Assembly (NCBI GenBank): GCA_947489705.1
Contig: CANLEQ010000030.1
Location: 1 to 35,706, forward strand
DNA: 35,706 bases
Reading direction: 5' to 3'
DNA from: an uncultured Paracoccaceae bacterium
GTDB lineage: Bacteria; Pseudomonadota; Alphaproteobacteria; Rhodobacterales; Rhodobacteraceae
In this document: in pieces, positions 31,398 through 35,706 of the stretch
Layout of the letters: every line of letters starts with the position of its first letter
Numbering within the stretch: position 1 is the stretch's first letter
The notes under the pieces: model-generated
What the model saw: the letters and a program-made list of their open reading frames with translations, nothing else
Databases searched by the model: none
What the model was told of the DNA's origin: nothing
Position numbers and translations under genes: made by a program

Positions 31398-32438
31398 TCA
31401 GCTCGAACCGTCGCGCAGGGCCGCGACGTTCTCGCGGAATTCCGACAGGATGTCACTGCCCGGCTTGCCGCGATTGTCGAGATTCGTCGCCCAGTCCTCC
31501 GCGACCGAGGCGAAATTCTCCTTGAGGGTGGCCGATGCCGCCTCGTCGAGCGTGAAGACGTTCTTGCCGGCCGCGGCCAGTTCGTCGGCCAGTTCGACCT
31601 CCGCCTGATCGAAGGCCTCGCAGGCCGCGCGGGTCACCTCTTCGCCGACTTCGGTCAGGACCTCCTGCACGTCCGGTGCGAGGCTGTCCCATTTCTGCTG
31701 CGAAATCGCATAGGTGATGCCGACCGACCCGAAATTGGCACCGCGCGTGGCCGAGCCGGTGATCTGGTCGAGCCCGTAGGAAAACGTCGAGGTGAACGGC
31801 AGCAGCGCGCCGTCGATGGTGCCCTTGCTCATCGCGTCGTAGATCTCGGGCGGGGTCATCCGGACCGGCACGCCGCCGATCGATTGCAGCGACAGCTCCA
31901 TCGCGCCGGGGTTGGACCGGACCTTCTTGCCCTGCATCGCTTCCAGCGAACCCACATCGGCCCGCTTCGAGAAGATCGCCTGATAGGGCGAGAGCGCGAC
32001 GTTGTAGAGAACGCGCACGCCGTTCGGTGCGAATTCCAGCTCGTCGAGCGTCCCGCCGGGGCGGGTCATCTCGGCGAAGGCGAGCGTCCCCTCGCAGGAC
32101 GACGCGATCTCGCCGGGAAGTTCCACGACGCCCCCGAGCGGCATCTTCTCGGACACGTAGGAGGGCACGACATAGCCGATATCGGCGATCCCGGCCTGCG
32201 TGATCGACAGAATGTCCTTGGCCTTGGCGAGCTGCTCGGCCGGGAAATGCTGGAACGCGACGCGGTCGCCCAGTTCCTCCTCGACCCGTTCCATGAAGAC
32301 GTCGGTGGTGTTGCGCGTGATGATGTGGTCGGCGGGCAGCGAATCCGCGATCTTGAGGGTCACCTCCTGCGCGACGGCCGGCGTGCCGATCAGCATGCCG
32401 AGCCCGGTCAGGGTCTTGAGGGTCTGCAGATGGGTCAT
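31398..32438 (-). CDS. dctP: DctP-type TRAP transporter solute-binding protein
   Basis: Periplasmic receptor of a TRAP importer, 346 residues. It has a signal peptide cut near PAVAQ and the DctP core GKKVRSNPGAMELSLQSIGG with the carboxylate-binding arginine. PVRMTPPEIYDAMSKGTIDG and LNVGIxF-like GSVGITYAISQQKWDSL follow. GGGAGGAGTG before ATG 32438 is the best ribosome site in the operon, as expected for a binding protein needed in excess. The ligand is a carboxylate by family rule. The branch resembles DctP proteins near CoA-ligase/transferase genes for aromatic or branched acids, but I cannot decide among these. Confidence 0.92.
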   Translation of the reverse strand: MTHLQTLKTLTGLGMLIGTPAVAQEVTLKIADSLPADHIITRNTTDVFMERVEEELGDRVAFQHFPAEQLAKAKDILSITQAGIADIGYVVPSYVSEKMPLGGVVELPGEIASSCEGTLAFAEMTRPGGTLDELEFAPNGVRVLYNVALSPYQAIFSKRADVGSLEAMQGKKVRSNPGAMELSLQSIGGVPVRMTPPEIYDAMSKGTIDGALLPFTSTFSYGLDQITGSATRGANFGSVGITYAISQQKWDSLAPDVQEVLTEVGEEVTRAACEAFDQAEVELADELAAAGKNVFTLDEAASATLKENFASVAEDWATNLDNRGKPGSDILSEFRENVAALRDGSS

Positions 32439-32464
32439 TGTCACTCCTCCCTTGTCGTGACGGT

Positions 32465-32860
32465 TCAGTCTTCGATCCGGGCCCCTTCGCCGTAAGGGGG
32501 CCCGTATGCGATCAGCACGCGGACCTCGTCGGGTCCGAGCGCCGTGAAGGTGTGGCTCGTATCGGCGGGAAAGAAGCACGATTCCCCCGGTCCGATCTCG
32601 CGGGTCAGCCCGCCGATCTCGACGCGGGCGCGTCCCTCGAGCATCCAGCAGAACTGGTCGATGCCGGGATGGTGGTGCGGCGAGGCGCCCTGTCCGGGCT
32701 CGATCGTGCCCACCAGCACCTCCAGATGCGTGGCCCCGGTCTCGGGCGAGACGAGGCGCCGGTTCGTGGTGCCCGAATGGCCGCGCGGCGAATAGGCCTC
32801 GGCGGTGGCTTCGGTGGTGAAGAAGCGTTCGGGGTCGATATCCATCATGTCCCTTTTCAT
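32465..32860 (-). CDS. Small cupin-domain protein
   Basis: A 131-residue single-domain cupin inserted between dctM and dctP. Motif 1 is GQGASPHHHPGIDQFCWMLEG; the metal-binding glutamate of the usual HxH-x(3,4)-E is replaced by glutamine (IDQF). Motif 2 is FFPADTSHTFTALG with its histidine. Three histidines could still hold a metal. The start ATG overlaps the dctM stop (ATGA), and ATG 32848 in frame is an alternative. It may bind or isomerise the imported compound; the function is unknown. Confidence 0.85.
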   Translation of the reverse strand: MKRDMMDIDPERFFTTEATAEAYSPRGHSGTTNRRLVSPETGATHLEVLVGTIEPGQGASPHHHPGIDQFCWMLEGRARVEIGGLTREIGPGESCFFPADTSHTFTALGPDEVRVLIAYGPPYGEGARIED

Positions 32861-34146
32861 TGTTGGATCGTGCCGGGCAGCCAGAGGACGATCTGCGGGA
32901 AGGCCACCAGCAGGGCGAGTACGACGACATGCGCCGCGATATGGGGCAGGACGCCGCGAAAGATCTCCGACAGGGGCCGGTCCGCGTAGCGCGCCACGAC
33001 GAAGATGTTGAGACCGAGCGGCGGCGTGATCATCCCGACCTCGGCGGCGACGACGACCAGAACCCCGAACCAGACCGGATCGAAGCCGAGCGACACGATC
33101 GCCGGCGTCATGACGGGCACGGTCAGGATCAGGATCGCGATCTGGTCCATGAAGCAGCCGAGGATCAGGTAGAAGACGACGATCCCCGCCATGATGACAT
33201 AGACCGACACGTCGAGCGCGGTCAGCCACGCGACGAAGCCCGGCGTGATCTGCCCGAGCGTCAGAACATAGCCGAACACATGCGCGCCGATGATGATGAG
33301 GAAGATCATGCAGGTCGCCCGCACCGCCCGCGCCAGGGCGTCGAATGTCGATTGCAGCGTCAGCGTCCGGAAGGCCGCCGCCAGGACGAAGGCCCCGAAG
33401 GCGCCGAGGCCCGCCGCCTCCGTCGGCGTCGCGATGCCGGCATAGATCGATCCGGTGACGCAGAAGAGCAGCACCAGCATCGGCCCGATCGCCTTCAGCG
33501 CCGACGCCTTCTCGCGCCAGGGATAGGGGCGCGCGGCCGGGGCCAGCGCGGGATCGCGCCACAAAAGCAGGTAGATCGTCACGACGATGGCCGCCGTCAC
33601 CAGCAGGCCGGGCATGATTCCCCCGATCAGCAGCGCGGCGATGTCGGCCTCCACGATGATCCCGTAGAGGACCAGCGCGATCGACGGCGGGATCAGCATC
33701 GCGAGCGTTCCCGACACGGCGACGACGCCCGCCGAGAATTTCGGCTCGTAGCCCGCGCGTTGCATGGCCGGGATCGAGGTCGACGACAGCGCCGCGGCGG
33801 CTGCGGTCGAGGATCCCGAGATCGCGCCGAACCCCGCTCCGGCCAGCGCCGTGGCCACGGCCAGCCCGCCGGGCAGCCGTCCGACCCAGATCGTGATCGC
33901 CCGGAACGTCCGGTCGGCGATGCCGCTCACCACCACGAATTCCGCCATCAGGATGAAGAGCGGCACCGCGATCAGCTCGTAGCCGTTGGTCGTCGAGAGC
34001 GGCGTGGTCGACATCACCGACAGCGCGGAGCCGAACCCGACGATCGAGATCAATCCCGCAAGCCCCGTCACGGTCAGCGCGAAACCGACCGGAACGCCAA
34101 GCAGCAGAAGCGTGAGTAGCCCCAGAACGACGAGAAGCGAGGTCAT
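32857..34146 (-). CDS. dctM: DctM-type TRAP transporter large permease
   Basis: Large membrane subunit with about 12 helices and ion coupling, 429 residues. Recognised by LLLGVPVGFALTVTGLAGL, GFGAISGSSTAAAAALSSTS, the second-half repeat GIATPTEAAGLGAFGAFVLA, and VVVAAEVGMITPPLGLNIFV. The start ATG 34146 overlaps the dctQ stop (ATGA), and its own stop overlaps the cupin start. Intact. Confidence 0.93.
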   Translation of the reverse strand: MTSLLVVLGLLTLLLLGVPVGFALTVTGLAGLISIVGFGSALSVMSTTPLSTTNGYELIAVPLFILMAEFVVVSGIADRTFRAITIWVGRLPGGLAVATALAGAGFGAISGSSTAAAAALSSTSIPAMQRAGYEPKFSAGVVAVSGTLAMLIPPSIALVLYGIIVEADIAALLIGGIMPGLLVTAAIVVTIYLLLWRDPALAPAARPYPWREKASALKAIGPMLVLLFCVTGSIYAGIATPTEAAGLGAFGAFVLAAAFRTLTLQSTFDALARAVRATCMIFLIIIGAHVFGYVLTLGQITPGFVAWLTALDVSVYVIMAGIVVFYLILGCFMDQIAILILTVPVMTPAIVSLGFDPVWFGVLVVVAAEVGMITPPLGLNIFVVARYADRPLSEIFRGVLPHIAAHVVVLALLVAFPQIVLWLPGTIQQ

Positions 34147-34658
34147 GCCCGATCCTCCGGCACGCCGGTCGCGATCGTGCGCATCGCGCCCAAAAGCCGG
34201 ATCGCGCAGACCGCGACCAGCGCCGCCGTGCCGACCGGGACCAGCGCATAGCTCGCCCAGGCGGGCCAGGGCACGATCGAGGCGATCCGCTCTCCCGCCG
34301 CGAAACTCTTGGCGAACCGCTCCCACGAGACGAAGAGCAGTATCCCGAAGACGAAGAGGCCGATCGCGTTCGTGAGCAGGTCCGAAAGCGCCTGGCCGCG
34401 CGGCGGCAACCGCGTCGTCAGGATGTCGACGGCCAGATGCTCGCGGCGCCAATGCGTCGGCCCGAAGCCGAAGAAGAACAGCGCCGGGGTGAGGTAGAGG
34501 ACGACCACGTCATGGGCGAAGAAGATCGGCCGTCCGATCCCGTAGCGCAGCGAGACATCCGCCACGATGAGCAGCGTCAGCAGCGCCAGCGCGAGTGCCG
34601 CCACCGCGGTGAACGCCCGGTCGATCGCCGTGCCGATGCGTGCGAGCCTGCGGATCAT
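34143..34658 (-). CDS. dctQ: DctQ-type TRAP transporter small permease
   Basis: Four-helix small membrane subunit of the same TRAP system, 171 residues. Conserved features are DVSLRYGIGRPIFFAHDVVV in the first loop, the GPTHWRREHLAVDILTTRLP motif and VPWPAWASYALVPVG. It overlaps the iclR stop by ATGA, so the regulator and the transporter are translated as one chain. Confidence 0.92.
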   Translation of the reverse strand: MIRRLARIGTAIDRAFTAVAALALALLTLLIVADVSLRYGIGRPIFFAHDVVVLYLTPALFFFGFGPTHWRREHLAVDILTTRLPPRGQALSDLLTNAIGLFVFGILLFVSWERFAKSFAAGERIASIVPWPAWASYALVPVGTAALVAVCAIRLLGAMRTIATGVPEDRA

Positions 34659-35404
34659 CCCGGGCCCTCCCCGAGACGTCCGCGAAGCTCTGCCGCATGA
34701 TCCATGAGGCACGCCGCAAGCTCCTCGTGGCGGCCGTCCATGCGGTAGTTCGGCCCCGCGACGGAGAGGCCGAGGGTCCGTCCCGCGACCTGCAACCCGA
34801 CGCCGACGCCGGACACTTCGGGCGTGAATTCGGTCGCGTTGAGATGCCATCCGCGCCGCCGCCCCTCGGTGAGCACGCCGAGCAGCTTCGCCGGATCCGT
34901 GATCGAGGTTGGCGCGGCGGCGGAGAAGTCGAGCCGTGCAATCTGCGGTTCGATGTCGGCCTCGGGCAGGAGCCCCAGGATCGCCTTGCCGCCCGACACC
35001 GCATAGATCGGCTTGCGGTCGCCGATCCGCGCCGCATACCGGATCGGCTTCGGGCTTTCGACCACCTCGATATAGACGATCTCGCTCGCATTGCGCGCGC
35101 CCAGCAGGATCGTCTCGCCCGTCTGCCTGCAAAGGTCGACCATCGTCTCGCGAACGAGGCCGAGCACCGGATCGCCGGCATCGATCGCCTCGCCCAGGTC
35201 CCTGAGCCGCCGGGTGGGATAGAAGCCCCCGCGCTGCCGCACCTCGTAGAGATACCCCCGGTTTCGGAGCGTCTCGATCAGGTTGGAGGTGCTGGAGATC
35301 GGCAGGTCGAGCCGGTCCGACAGGACGCTGAGCGTCGCCGGCGCCTGTTCCGACGCGAAGTATTCGAGACACCGAAGGACATTGTCGGCCTGGCGAACGA
35401 TCAT
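34655..35404 (-). CDS. IclR-family transcriptional regulator
   Basis: A 249-residue regulator. The N-terminal winged helix (NVLRCLEYFASEQAPATLSV; PISSTSNLIETLRNRGYLYE) is followed by the IclR effector domain, with AVSGGKAILGLLP and the closing GVGVGLQVAGRTLGLSVAGP. I chose ATG 35404 because AGGGGAGG lies seven bases upstream; upstream ATGs at 35428 and 35488 lack such a site and add unrelated residues. As first gene of the operon it likely senses the imported acid or its CoA derivative and controls its own promoter. Confidence 0.9.
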   Translation of the reverse strand: MIVRQADNVLRCLEYFASEQAPATLSVLSDRLDLPISSTSNLIETLRNRGYLYEVRQRGGFYPTRRLRDLGEAIDAGDPVLGLVRETMVDLCRQTGETILLGARNASEIVYIEVVESPKPIRYAARIGDRKPIYAVSGGKAILGLLPEADIEPQIARLDFSAAAPTSITDPAKLLGVLTEGRRRGWHLNATEFTPEVSGVGVGLQVAGRTLGLSVAGPNYRMDGRHEELAACLMDHAAELRGRLGEGPG

Positions 35405-35437
35405 GTCGGCGCCTCCCCTCGCTTCCATGTACAGGGA

Positions 35438-35466
35438 ACTATTTTCGCATACGTGAAACAAGTCAA
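35438..35466 (-). promoter_or_regulatory. Promoter and candidate IclR operator of the TRAP operon
   Basis: On the minus strand TTGACT (35461-35466) and AATAGT (35438-35443) are exactly 17 bases apart, about 34 bases before the iclR start. The spacer contains TTTCACGTATGCGAAA, an inverted repeat with arms TTTC/GAAA and a TAT centre. Binding there would block polymerase, consistent with autorepression. Confidence 0.6.
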
Positions 35467-35630
35467 GCCGCAAATCCGCCCGCGTCACCGTGTGGCCGAG
35501 CGCGATCGCATGGCCGGTGGAAGGCCGCAGGTCTCGACACCTCCCGCGCGGTAGCGAGTGAAAGGGTGTTTGCGGAGGGGGTCTGCGAGTTGCCGGACGT
35601 GCCTTCCCGGGCGGGACCGGGGGCTGCGCG
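35467..35630. other. Spacer between iclR promoter and partial gene at the right edge
   Basis: About 160 bases with no recognisable gene on either strand. It would carry the end of the right-edge minus-strand gene's transcript and the upstream region of the iclR promoter. No clear terminator hairpin with a T-tract was seen. Confidence 0.4.
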
Positions 35631-35706
35631 TTACGGGGTGGCGGTCGAGCGTTCGCGGATTTCCTGGCGGCGCATGGGCATCTTGTCGATGCTTCGGGTG
35701 ATCTCG
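35631..35706 (-). CDS. C-terminal end of an unidentified gene, cut by the window edge
   Basis: A minus-strand frame enters from the right edge and ends with TAA at 35631-35633. The last residues are EITRSIDKMPMRRQEIRERS followed by TATP, a charged tail rich in arginine and glutamate. The stretch is too short to assign to a family, and a chance open frame cannot be excluded. Confidence 0.3.
   Translation of the reverse strand, partial: EITRSIDKMPMRRQEIRERSTATP

Noticed and set aside
32860-34119. Plus-strand open frame of about 420 residues opposite dctM
   Set aside because: Same antisense effect: an unusual RDR/DQ-rich product with no family features, fully covered by dctM and lacking a ribosome site.
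1-35706. CRISPR arrays, tRNA or rRNA genes, intact insertion sequences
   Set aside because: No regularly spaced repeats, no recognisable tRNA or rRNA sequence and no transposase-like protein were found on either strand.

Overview
The window is GC-rich, densely packed DNA of alphaproteobacterial, most likely Rhodobacteraceae (Roseobacter-group), character. The evidence is repABC-type partition genes at the left edge, three different periplasmic-binding-protein transport systems (TTT, ABC, TRAP), an imelysin/di-heme iron cluster and gene ends that repeatedly overlap as ATGA. The repABC genes suggest a plasmid or chromid rather than the main chromosome. No rRNA, tRNA, CRISPR array or intact insertion sequence was seen.

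Left part (1-7442). repB and repA lie on the minus strand, and repC would lie off the left edge. repA has lost its usual first ~40-50 residues: its reading frame begins right behind the stop of tctA, the last gene of a tripartite tricarboxylate transporter operon (tctC-tctB-tctA). Divergent from tctC are an HMG-CoA-lyase-type enzyme and a family III CoA-transferase. Together these look like a take-up, activate and cleave module for a citrate-like 3-hydroxy dicarboxylate.

Middle part (7594-19968). A four-gene minus-strand iron cluster (imelysin, di-heme oxidoreductase, second imelysin, DUF1513) faces a gene for a glutamate-receptor-like potassium channel with a canonical TTIGYGD filter. Then come an EamA transporter, a decayed peptidase M19 remnant, a 2,3-diketo-L-gulonate reductase (dlgD type) and a coupled zwf-GH15 pair linking glucoside hydrolysis to the oxidative pentose phosphate route.

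Right part (20136-29451). An MHYT-PAS hybrid histidine kinase is broken by a one-base shift. Behind it is a sugar-oligomer locus in decay. It holds a frameshifted five-blade beta-propeller glycosidase, two ABC ATPases, two permeases, and a chimeric reading frame that joins the N-terminus of a GH51 arabinofuranosidase to the C-terminal part of a family 5 solute-binding protein. An ArsR-type regulator with an extra C-terminal domain sits upstream, and a near-perfect 38-bp palindrome lies between it and the operon. This was probably an arabino-oligosaccharide uptake operon before an internal deletion.

Far right (29685-35404). A compact minus-strand operon runs iclR-dctQ-dctM-cupin-dctP-CoA-transferase-MaoC. 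It looks like a self-regulated uptake and CoA-activation pathway for an unknown carboxylate. The last 76 bases hold the C-terminus of an unidentified minus-strand gene.

All family calls come from reading the sequence and recalling family motifs. No database search was possible.
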